Shown here one piece after another: positions 38,573-45,685 of a stretch of 64,000 nt of DNA. The translations under genes were made by a program, and so were the position numbers. The notes beneath the pieces are model-generated. The model saw nothing but the letters and a program-made list of their open reading frames with translations, was not told the origin of the DNA and made no database searches. The number at the start of each line of letters is the position of its first letter. The first letter of the stretch is position 1. The stretch is from positions 62,001 to 126,000 of the forward strand of contig NZ_SCFM01000014.1 of NCBI RefSeq assembly GCF_004138295.1, in the 5' to 3' direction. Origin of the DNA: Ectobacillus funiculus. Lineage in GTDB: Bacteria; Bacillota; Bacilli; Bacillales; Bacillaceae_G.

Positions 38573-38627
38573 GAAAAGCCTGTATCTTATATGACTGAGT
38601 CATCATAGGTACAGGCTTTCTTCTTTT
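38573..38627 (+). terminator. Bidirectional terminator between ypwA and the TauE permease
   Basis: AAAGCCTGTA / TACAGGCTTT arms with an inner TATGAC/GTCAT pairing and T-rich flank. Confidence 0.78.
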
Positions 38628-38645
38628 ATTAGGTTAATGCACATG

Positions 38646-39413
38646 TTAATGAAGCTGATCATAAGTATTTTTTGCCAATAACAAAAAGGTTACTAAAATA
38701 AACAGTGCACGGACATAGCCGCTTCCTCGTTTAATCGCAAACTTCGAGCCGCAAATCGCACCAGCAATTTGTGCAAGCCCCATAGGTAAACCATAAGCGT
38801 AATTGATTTGCCCCAAATACATGAACATTAATAATGCGGCAATATTGCTGCCAAAGTTTAAAAACTTCGCGTTCCCTGCAGCCTTTAAAAAATCAAAGCC
38901 GATCATTAAAAAGGCAAACATTAAAAATGAACCTGTTCCGGGACCTAGAAATCCATCATAGAAACCAATAGCAAAGATTACAATCATAAAGATAATAAAG
39001 TGGCGGATGGATAATTTTTTATAGGTTGAAATGCTGCCCCAATCTTTCTTGAAAACGGTATAAATTGCAACGGCAGCGAGCATGACAAGCATCAGTGGCT
39101 TTAGCACTTCAGGATTCATCAAATGAACGGTCCAAGCGCCAATCATTGAGCCGATAAAGACGAGTGGAAACAACCGATATATGGAGGTTAAATCGAGTTT
39201 GCCCGAACGATAAAACATAATGGTACTCGTTAAAGAGCCGAGTGTCCCCGCTAGTTTATTTGTTGCAACAGCTGTTGCTGGTGTCAGACCTGTAAATAAC
39301 AATGCCGGCAATGCGATCAGCCCTCCTCCGCCGACAACGGAATCAATAAATGCTGCCAAAAAGCCAAAGACAATCAGAATAAGTAATAACGATGGATCCA
39401 ATTCAGATAGCAT
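38646..39413 (-). CDS. TauE/SafE family anion permease
   Basis: 255 residues with about eight membrane helices. Two inverted repeats of the family are recognisable (FGFLAAFIDSVVGGGGLIALPAL and FAIGFYDGFLGPGTGSFL). Members export or import sulfite, sulfoacetate or related anions; the substrate cannot be read here. Divergent from the TrmB-type regulator with a perfect palindrome between them, so probably controlled by it. Confidence 0.92.
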   Translation of the reverse strand: MLSELDPSLLLILIVFGFLAAFIDSVVGGGGLIALPALLFTGLTPATAVATNKLAGTLGSLTSTIMFYRSGKLDLTSIYRLFPLVFIGSMIGAWTVHLMNPEVLKPLMLVMLAAVAIYTVFKKDWGSISTYKKLSIRHFIIFMIVIFAIGFYDGFLGPGTGSFLMFAFLMIGFDFLKAAGNAKFLNFGSNIAALLMFMYLGQINYAYGLPMGLAQIAGAICGSKFAIKRGSGYVRALFILVTFLLLAKNTYDQLH

Positions 39414-39427
39414 ATAATCAGCCCTTC

Positions 39428-39457
39428 TTTTAGTTACTACTTGAATAGTAACTAAAA
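39428..39457. promoter_or_regulatory. 12-bp perfect inverted repeat, candidate operator
   Basis: TTTTAGTTACTA and TAGTAACTAAAA separated by CTTGAA, 15 bp upstream of the permease start. A weaker TAGTTA/TAACTA pair lies at 39474-39515, closer to the regulator. The layout fits autoregulation and permease repression by the neighbouring TrmB protein. Inference from position and symmetry. Confidence 0.6.
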
Positions 39458-39526
39458 TATATATTGTTGTAAATAGTTATCGTAATTTTGATATGATAAG
39501 GATAATTAACTAGAGGAGGGAGAACA

Positions 39527-40312
39527 TTGGAAAATATATTACAGCAGCTAAAAAAATTAGGATTTAATGAATATGAAGCCAAATCCTATGTTTCTCTTGT
39601 TAAACAAGGAACAGTTACCGCCTACCAAGTTAGTAAGGATTCGGGCATTCCGCGAGCACGAATTTACGATGTCTTAAGCAATCTTGTTGAAAAGGGGATT
39701 GTTCTGAAGGAAGAAATAGAAGATGGAACCAAGTATTCACCATTGCCTGTTGATATCTTTTTGAAGAAGGCTCAATCAGATTGGCAATCTAATTATGAAG
39801 CGATAAGTGACTCATTAAAACGGCTTGAAACAACTGAGAAAAAACCGGACAATCGTGTAATGACGTTAAAGGATCGTGAAATGATTATTAGCTATTGTCA
39901 AGCATTACTCAAAAAAGCAAAAAAACGTGTTGTTATTTCGATGTGGGACGATATGTATGAAATGCTGAGAGAGGATCTGCAGCAGACCGCTGCTCGTGTT
40001 ACGGTACAAGGTATAACGCTTCATGTTGAAGATCCTGTTGCACATGTAGATGTGCATCGTATCACCCCTTTTACTGAAACCCCTTCGAGTGAGCATTGGT
40101 TTATCCTGTCCATAGATGCGGAAGAGATGATTTATGGTCCCTCATTTAAAGAGCGCAGCATTGCCTTTTATACAGATGACCCGGTTCATATTTATTTACT
40201 GGAGGATTATGTATGGCATGATGTATTGGTGAATCGACTTGTCCGACGCAGCCAAGACAATTTAGAACAATGGATTACTGCGGAGCGGAGAGCCTTCTTT
40301 ATGGAAGCGTAA
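39527..40312 (+). CDS. TrmB family transcriptional regulator
   Basis: 261 residues: N-terminal winged helix (LGFNEYEAKSYVSLVKQG, AYQVSKDSGIPRARIYDVLSNLVEKGIV) and a C-terminal effector domain of PLD-like fold (LLKKAKKRVVISMWDDMYEML). TTG start after GAGGAGGG. TrmB regulators sense sugars or other small molecules. The divergent TauE permease is the likely target. Confidence 0.92.
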   Translation: MENILQQLKKLGFNEYEAKSYVSLVKQGTVTAYQVSKDSGIPRARIYDVLSNLVEKGIVLKEEIEDGTKYSPLPVDIFLKKAQSDWQSNYEAISDSLKRLETTEKKPDNRVMTLKDREMIISYCQALLKKAKKRVVISMWDDMYEMLREDLQQTAARVTVQGITLHVEDPVAHVDVHRITPFTETPSSEHWFILSIDAEEMIYGPSFKERSIAFYTDDPVHIYLLEDYVWHDVLVNRLVRRSQDNLEQWITAERRAFFMEA

Positions 40313-40532
40313 AAAGCTCTGCAAACCAGAATAGTAAAAATCCATTAATGCTTAAGAAATAGTTCAAAGGTATTGTGCGTATTTTAGTAAGCTGCTTCGT
40401 TTAACCGGCAAGAAGGAAAGATAAGAAAATCCGAAAAAAACTTTACTTTTTGGATTTTGGATTAGGTGTTAAGTTGATTTTGGTTTTTAAATCGAACGAA
40501 TCTAATTTTTTTTGTTTTATTGTACGTGTTTT

Positions 40533-40554
40533 TTTCGAAAATTCCTTTTCGAAA
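40533..40554. repeat. 9-bp perfect inverted repeat before the riboswitch promoter
   Basis: TTTCGAAAA and TTTTCGAAA around TTCC, ending 15 bp before a TATAAT box (40569). Central CGAA/TTCG recalls PurR boxes, but the spacing is shorter than the usual 16-17 bp, so PurR binding is only a possibility. Confidence 0.45.
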
Positions 40555-40598
40555 GTGGAAAATACATGTATAATTCGGTTATAAAACTACATAAATAA

Positions 40599-40669
40599 CG
40601 CTCGTATAATCGCAGAAATATGGTCTGTAAGTTTCTACCAAGTCACCGTGAATGACTTGACTATGAGTG
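40599..40669 (+). promoter_or_regulatory. Guanine-class purine riboswitch aptamer
   Basis: P1 is CGCTC/GAGTG, followed by the conserved TATAATC junction, P2 GCAGA/TCTGT, GTTTCTACC, P3 AAGTC/GACTT with the ACCGTGAAT loop, and GACTATG. The specificity base (position 74 in the xpt aptamer, here 40661) is C, so it should bind guanine or hypoxanthine. It sits at the xpt locus as in B. subtilis. Confidence 0.95.
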
Positions 40670-40720
40670 AGGATGGTTAATAGACAACGTCTTATGGGTA
40701 AGTACACCGATCATTTACCG

Positions 40721-40774
40721 AAACTCCAAAAGCCTTCCCCTCACTTGTAGGTGGATGCTTTTGGAGTTTTTTAT
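40721..40774 (+). terminator. Riboswitch expression-platform terminator
   Basis: AAACTCCAAAAGC / GCTTTTGGAGTTT with a long loop and a T-run. Formed when purine is bound, it should stop transcription before xpt. Confidence 0.9.
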
Positions 40775-40780
40775 TTGTAG

Positions 40781-41089
<309 letters not shown>

Positions 41090-41197
41090 GCGCATTTTTT
41101 AACGTTACTGTATCCAATATATTAATGCTTAAAATATGTTAAAACGTCGTCTACATGTTCTTTCCTTTTGGTAAGAATTTGGAGGGGACGTTTTTTT

Positions 41198-41341
41198 ATG
41201 AAAAGAGTTTATACGATTTCGATTTCCAGCAGGCATATGATTACTTTTTATCTGCAAAAAAGAATGAAGCCGTTAGAAAAGGAACTAAGAAAAAGCAAAA
41301 GAAAAATTGTAACTATTGGTTATCTCCTTCATACAGCGTAG
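41198..41341 (+). CDS. Possible small basic protein in the disrupted xpt locus
   Basis: 47 residues, rich in Lys and Arg (KRMKPLEKELRKSKRKIV). GGAGGGG lies 10 nt before ATG 41198, which favours this frame over an overlapping 81-residue frame from 41155 that has no site. No family recognised. Confidence 0.45.
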   Translation: MKRVYTISISSRHMITFYLQKRMKPLEKELRKSKRKIVTIGYLLHTA

Positions 41342-41415
41342 TTTTAGCGTTTATTTATCGGCTTTATACAGAAAATAATTATAACATTTGTTTTAAATAA
41401 GGAAGGGGTTTTCTT

Positions 41416-41616
41416 ATGAGAGAAATTACAGTGAAGCTAGACGGAAGGTTTTATGAGATGTTTCAGGACATTAAGGAACATCAAGAAAAGGAACTGGGAA
41501 AAACAATAGGAGATGCAGATGTAATACAAACATTAATTGTTGGACACTGGCATACAGAAATAGGGGTACATAAAGTACCAGAAAACCAATCACTTGAAGC
41601 CCCTTTTTATACGTAA
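41416..41616 (+). CDS. Small hypothetical protein
   Basis: 66 residues (MREITVKLDGRFYEMFQDIKEHQEKELGKTIGDADVIQTLI...). The beta-strand start followed by two helices resembles small ribbon-helix-helix proteins, but no diagnostic residue proves it. AAGGAAGGGG precedes the ATG. It lies 75 bp after the basic small ORF and could form a pair with it. Confidence 0.6.
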   Translation: MREITVKLDGRFYEMFQDIKEHQEKELGKTIGDADVIQTLIVGHWHTEIGVHKVPENQSLEAPFYT

Positions 41617-41861
41617 TAACAAGTAGCAGTGACTCGGTATCATTAAGAGCATTATACTAAACAGTGGAAATATCTTCAGGTGACTTTTTCCCTATTAATA
41701 ACTAAGGTGCATACCGATAAATATAAAGAGAACAGTAAACAAATAAAACCTTGAAAATGTTGATATGCACTTTTCCTTTATACACGTAAGAACTGTGTGA
41801 TCTGATGATATGAAATAAACGCCACTTGAAGTTGCTTGAGGGTAATGAAAAAGGCCATAGA

Positions 41862-41904
41862 AGAAAAAAAAGCGAACTACGACACAGTGGTTCGCTTCTT
41901 TTCA
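41862..41904. terminator. Bidirectional terminator before the DUF418 gene
   Basis: GCGAACTAC / GTGGTTCGC with a 6-nt loop, flanked by an A-tract and a T-rich tract. It should terminate the minus-strand DUF418 gene and any + strand transcript. The rest of 41617-41993 shows nothing recognisable. Confidence 0.8.
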
Positions 41905-41993
41905 TTTCCTGTATATAGATACAATTGCTATCACTGACCCAGCGCAAATATTTTGTTAACAGCATCTCGTTGCTTCGGTGTTTTCTCATGTGG

Positions 41994-43142
41994 TCATGCT
42001 TGTCGGTGCTTTGCTTTTTTTCCATACGTGCCTAGGCGCCATACATATTCAAATGGCCCATACTGAAAGCGGGACAGCCACCATTTGCTCCAAAAGATCT
42101 GCAAACTATACAATGCCATGCAAAATACGAGACCTGCTAGCAGCGGCAGCTTAGGACTATTAGGAGCTAAAAGTCCGAATAGGACAACGGTACCAATTGT
42201 TTGTGTAAGGTAGTTTGTAAGTGCCATGCGACCTGTATATTGAAGCGGCTGAAGAATTCGCTGCCAAGTTTTATGCTGCATCAGTCGTGCAAGAGTAATT
42301 GTATAGAGGATAAATAATGTTTTTCCGCTTAATAGTATATAGATATACATTTCCGCCGAATTATACACATCTGTGTAAGCATAATAGTGTAGGATCATAT
42401 ACCAGCTCGGCAAGGTGAGGAGAAAAGCAGCAATCTGCAGCCTGCGAAGCAGTTTATTCCATTCTTTAACTCGGTGGAATAAGCGGATTTTACCAGCAAA
42501 CAATCCAAGCAGAAATAATCCTAAAGTTTCGGGTACATACAGTAGGTTTAATGCGATATTTTCTCCTGAAAATCGCTTCCATCTATCTGCGGTCTGTTCT
42601 GTCCAATGCTGCAAAGGGTTCATTCCTTTTATTTCATGTACCGTACTGACAGAAGTATCAATAAAAATAAATACAAGCAGCATCAGAAGCTGAAACAGTG
42701 TGAGCAGCAAAATGGCCCAAATCAGAATTGTTTTCGGACGCCGTTTGTAAAAGAGCAGGAGAAATATTCCCGAGATTGCATAGCTATGAAGGATATCTCC
42801 ACTCCACAGCAGAACATAATGCAAGGCGCCAAATAGAAATAAAAAGGCAAGGCGGCGGAAGAAGAGCAGTCTCGGATATTGTGTTTTTTCGATAGCATTC
42901 GTCACAAAGATGAAAAAGCCGAGACCAAAGAGAAAGGAAAAAATCGTATAAAATTTTGTTTGAATGAACAGGTCATATATAAGCCGAATGCATGCATCAA
43001 TACCTACATATGTTTTTGTGCCATCAAGTGTTTCAATTCCAGTGAGTGAGGGCCAGTTCACAAGGAAGATGCCAAATACCGCAAATCCTCGAATCACGTC
43101 TAACGTCTGGATTCGTTTGTGTTCATTTACATCGATACCCAC
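41994..43142 (-). CDS. DUF418 (YeiB-like) membrane protein
   Basis: 382 residues with about ten membrane helices. Family features: the N-terminal R(I/V)QTLDVIRGFAVFGIFLVN motif, FSFLFGLGF, and the C-terminal GRMALTNYLTQTIG...GPFEYVWRLGTYGKK of DUF418. GTG start after AAGGGGGAATAAG. Function of the family is unclear (possible acyl/transport role). Alone on the minus strand. Confidence 0.92.
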   Translation of the reverse strand: MGIDVNEHKRIQTLDVIRGFAVFGIFLVNWPSLTGIETLDGTKTYVGIDACIRLIYDLFIQTKFYTIFSFLFGLGFFIFVTNAIEKTQYPRLLFFRRLAFLFLFGALHYVLLWSGDILHSYAISGIFLLLFYKRRPKTILIWAILLLTLFQLLMLLVFIFIDTSVSTVHEIKGMNPLQHWTEQTADRWKRFSGENIALNLLYVPETLGLFLLGLFAGKIRLFHRVKEWNKLLRRLQIAAFLLTLPSWYMILHYYAYTDVYNSAEMYIYILLSGKTLFILYTITLARLMQHKTWQRILQPLQYTGRMALTNYLTQTIGTVVLFGLLAPNSPKLPLLAGLVFCMALYSLQIFWSKWWLSRFQYGPFEYVWRLGTYGKKAKHRQA

Positions 43143-43268
43143 CTTATTCCCCCTTAATAGTTGCTTTCCCTATTATAGAAGGAGAGAGAGAAAGAAATCT
43201 ATCTTCACCTAGCGATATTTCCAATTTTTTTTACTGTTAACATGAAAGGAGTGCGTTATAATAAAAGT

Positions 43269-43343
43269 GCACAACAGTTTGAAACCACTCCTTTCAAACA
43301 GGCAGTTCAAATGGGAGCCCCTTACGCAAAGGGGCTTTTTTTT
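43269..43343 (+). ncRNA. Candidate small RNA with an anti-Shine-Dalgarno segment
   Basis: A TATAAT box (43257) is followed by hairpin GTTTGAAA/TTTCAAAC (43277-43299), whose loop region carries CCACTCC TTTC. A strong terminator follows (AGCCCCTT/AAGGGGCT plus seven T). The same CACTCCTTTCA segment can also pair perfectly with TGAAAGGAGTG at 43243-43253. A 36-codon open frame from ATG 43242 spans it but has no ribosome site. No -35 box of good quality. Confidence 0.5.
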
Positions 43344-43411
43344 GCACTGTAGGAAGAGTTTCCTCTCTGCAAAACTACGTAAGTAAAGCCGGGCTGTGTC
43401 CGCTTTTCTTA
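43344..43411 (+). repeat. Deleted remnant of a family A/B element
   Basis: It starts GCACTGTAGGAAG, keeps AACTACG, and ends GGGCTGTGTCCGCTTTTCTTA as in family B. The middle of the element is missing. Confidence 0.6.
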
Positions 43412-43476
43412 CGATGCATAGTTTAGCAGATGGTAGGGGAAGTTATAGATATTTAAATAAGATGGAGTGGGAAATC

Positions 43477-44571
43477 GTGCCGAAAATTGTTTCAGTAGGA
43501 ATTTGCAAGCCGCCATATAGTATGACGCAGGAAGCGGTAGTTGCCTTTGCAAAAGAGATGTTTAGCGGAGCGTTTAGTGATATTCAGCGGCTGCTGCAGG
43601 TGTTTCAAAATGGCCAGATTGAAACACGGAATTTTGCTAAAGATTTGTCATGGTTTCGGCGTGAGCATACATGGGAAGAGAAAAATTATGCTTATATAGA
43701 ATGCGCCACTTTGTTTGGAGTAAAGGCCATACAGACGTGCTTGCAAAATGATGCCTTTTTGCAACGCCGTGTGGAGGAGAATGAAGTAGATGCCTTTTTC
43801 TTTATTTCATCTACTGGTCTGTCCACACCTACAATTGACGTAAAAATTATGAATCGGCTATCGTTCTCTCCGCATACGAAGCGCATTCCGATTTGGGGAC
43901 TCGGCTGTGCTGGGGGTGCTTCTGGTTTGGCGCGAGCACTTGAGTATTGTAAGGCGTTTCCACGTGCGAAGGTAATTGTTCTGGCAGTAGAATTGTGCAG
44001 CCTTACCTTTCAACGCCATGATGTATCAAAAAGCAATCTCATTGGAACATCACTGTTTGCGGATGGTGCCGCCTGCATCCTTGTTGCAGGGGAGGAGGCT
44101 GATATATGTTCTTTATCTCTCCTGCCTGCTTTGCCTGCCTATCTGGATGCACAATCTACGTTATTAAAAGATTCAGAGGATGTTATGGGATGGGATGTAA
44201 AAAATGAAGGTCTGTACGTTGTGTTTTCAAAACATATCCCGACACTCATTAAAACATGGCTTAGACCGAATATAGAGCCATTTGTGAGGAAACATGGGCT
44301 AACGCTTTCTGATATCACACATTTTATTGCGCATCCGGGCGGCAAAAAAGTATTAGAAGCTTATCAAGAGGCGTTGGATATGCCTTCACAAAAAACAGAG
44401 ACATCACTTAATGTATTAAAGGAAAATGGCAATATGTCATCGGTTACTGTTTTCTATGTGCTAGAACGATACATGCGGCGTGTGAGGAAGACAGGGGAAA
44501 TAGGGATGATTGCCGCGCTTGGTCCAGGATTTAGCTCTGAGCTGGTACTTGTGCGATGGGAGGACATATAA
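43477..44571 (+). CDS. bpsA: Type III polyketide synthase (alkylpyrone synthase)
   Basis: 364 residues from GTG 43477, the length of B. subtilis BpsA; GGAG lies 9 nt upstream, while the more upstream frame is not family-like. Catalytic Cys in IPIWGLGCAGGASGL, His in FIAHPGGKKVLEA and Asn in NVLKENGNMSSVTV form the triad. Bacillus BpsA makes triketide alkylpyrones from long-chain acyl-CoA. Overlaps the next gene by one base. Confidence 0.94.
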   Translation: MPKIVSVGICKPPYSMTQEAVVAFAKEMFSGAFSDIQRLLQVFQNGQIETRNFAKDLSWFRREHTWEEKNYAYIECATLFGVKAIQTCLQNDAFLQRRVEENEVDAFFFISSTGLSTPTIDVKIMNRLSFSPHTKRIPIWGLGCAGGASGLARALEYCKAFPRAKVIVLAVELCSLTFQRHDVSKSNLIGTSLFADGAACILVAGEEADICSLSLLPALPAYLDAQSTLLKDSEDVMGWDVKNEGLYVVFSKHIPTLIKTWLRPNIEPFVRKHGLTLSDITHFIAHPGGKKVLEAYQEALDMPSQKTETSLNVLKENGNMSSVTVFYVLERYMRRVRKTGEIGMIAALGPGFSSELVLVRWEDI

Positions 44572-45116
44572 TGACATTTTTTTCTTTTTTTGCATTTGTA
44601 GTGATGCAGCGCCTCGCGGAATTGCTATTGGCACGGCGAAATGAGCAGTATCTGAAAAAAAGAGGCGCACTGGAGTTTGGGAAGGGGCATTATAAGTATA
44701 TTGTGCTGCTTCATATGTTATTTTTGGTTTTCATAGTTGCAGAAGTCACCTATTTAAAAAAAGCTCCTTCTCCTATGTGGCCTGTGCTGCTCGCTTTGTT
44801 TATCGGTACACAGTTTCTTCGTGTTTGGGCGATTGCTTCTCTTGGGGTATATTGGAATACGAAAATCCTTGTTTTGCCCCATAGCAAGCTTGTGCCAAAG
44901 GGACCGTATAGGTTTATGCGCCATCCAAATTACATAGTTGTTATGATGGAGTTTTGGATCATCCCGATTTTGTTCCAAGCTTATATCACTGCCATTGTGT
45001 GCAGTCTGTTAAATATGCTTGTGCTCTCGGTTCGCATTCGTGAGGAAGAACGGGCGCTGCAGGAGCTCACAAACTATAAACAGTCATTTCAAAAGATTTC
45101 ACGATTCATTCCATAA
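44571..45116 (+). CDS. bpsB: Isoprenylcysteine carboxyl methyltransferase family protein (alkylpyrone O-methyltransferase)
   Basis: 181-residue membrane protein with four to five helices and the ICMT signature GPYRFMRHPNYIVVMMEFWIIP near the C-terminus. The start overlaps the bpsA stop (TAATG). In B. subtilis the paired protein YpbQ/BpsB methylates the alkylpyrones made by BpsA, which fits this two-gene unit. Confidence 0.92.
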   Translation: MTFFSFFAFVVMQRLAELLLARRNEQYLKKRGALEFGKGHYKYIVLLHMLFLVFIVAEVTYLKKAPSPMWPVLLALFIGTQFLRVWAIASLGVYWNTKILVLPHSKLVPKGPYRFMRHPNYIVVMMEFWIIPILFQAYITAIVCSLLNMLVLSVRIREEERALQELTNYKQSFQKISRFIP

Positions 45117-45122
45117 TGTATA

Positions 45123-45178
45123 TTGATAATCATTCTCCCTCATGCTACAATACAAACTAAGTATGATAATCATTATCA
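45123..45178 (+). promoter_or_regulatory. Promoter with two Fur boxes
   Basis: TTGATA (45123) and TACAAT (45146) with 17-bp spacing. A perfect 7-1-7 Fur box TGATAATCATTATCA covers 45164-45178, just after the start site. A near copy, TGATAATCATTCTCC, covers the -35 region (45124-45138). Strong iron repression of the small gene downstream is expected. Confidence 0.88.
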
Positions 45179-45198
45179 AAATAGGTGTGGTGAAAACG

Positions 45199-45285
45199 AT
45201 GGTATATGCTTTTGTAGCAGGTACAATTGCTTTATATGCAGTGCTAGCGAAAGTAGTATTAAATAAGGCGGCAGGAGCAGCATAA
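45199..45285 (+). CDS. Fur-regulated 28-residue hydrophobic peptide
   Basis: MVYAFVAGTIALYAVLAKVV then a short Ala/Lys tail. One membrane-length helix with a small positive C-terminal part. GGTG at 45189 is a weak ribosome site. It starts 20 bp after a perfect Fur box and is closed by its own terminator, so it is a complete iron-controlled unit. I do not recognise the family; it does not look like the basic FbpA/B/C proteins. Confidence 0.65.
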   Translation: MVYAFVAGTIALYAVLAKVVLNKAAGAA

Positions 45286-45300
45286 TGAATGTAGTATTAT

Positions 45301-45341
45301 AAAAAATCCCTTTCATGTAAGCCAAATGAAAGGGATTTTTA
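45301..45341 (+). terminator. Terminator of the Fur-regulated peptide gene
   Basis: AAAAATCCCTTTCAT / ATGAAAGGGATTTTT, 9-nt loop. Confidence 0.92.
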
Positions 45342-45472
45342 TACTTTAAGAAAGTATAAATTTCTAGCTAGGAGACCATTCGACGTAGCGAGAAATTTTA
45401 GGAATAAAATATAAGTAGGGCTACGCTTCTGTCTTCGCCCAAGAGCATGGCTCGCCAATCAGCGAGTTTTCT
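45341..45472 (+). repeat. Family A element, first of a tandem pair
   Basis: Starts ATACTTTAAGAAAG, apex CTAGCTAG, terminator CTCGCC...GCGAG plus TTTTCTTTAC. The end of this copy is the start of the next one. Confidence 0.92.
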
Positions 45473-45610
45473 TTACACTGTAAGAAAGTATAAATTCCCA
45501 GCTGGAAGTTCATTCGACGTAGTGTAGAATTTTAGGAATACAGTATAAGTGCAACTACGCTTCTGTCTTCGCCCAAGAGCATGGCTCGCCAATCAGCGAG
45601 TTTTCTTTAT
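45472..45610 (+). repeat. Family A element, second of a tandem pair
   Basis: Arms ACTGT/ACAGT, apex CCAGCTGG, conserved GCAACTACGCTTCTGTCTTC, same terminator as the first copy. Head-to-tail, sharing TTTACACTG at the junction. Confidence 0.92.
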
Positions 45611-45685
45611 TTTTGTACTGTGAAGAGAGTGAAAATTTAGTAAGATAAGAAGGGGTACATCTTTAGATAAAGGGGAACGTGTAAG

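Noticed and set aside
41155-41400. 81-residue ORF behind xpt
   Set aside because: No ribosome site; an alternative frame from 41198 has a good GGAGGGG site and explains the segment better.
43269-43343. Identification of the small RNA as FsrA
   Set aside because: No Fur box lies near its promoter and I could not recall a reliable sequence match; left unnamed.
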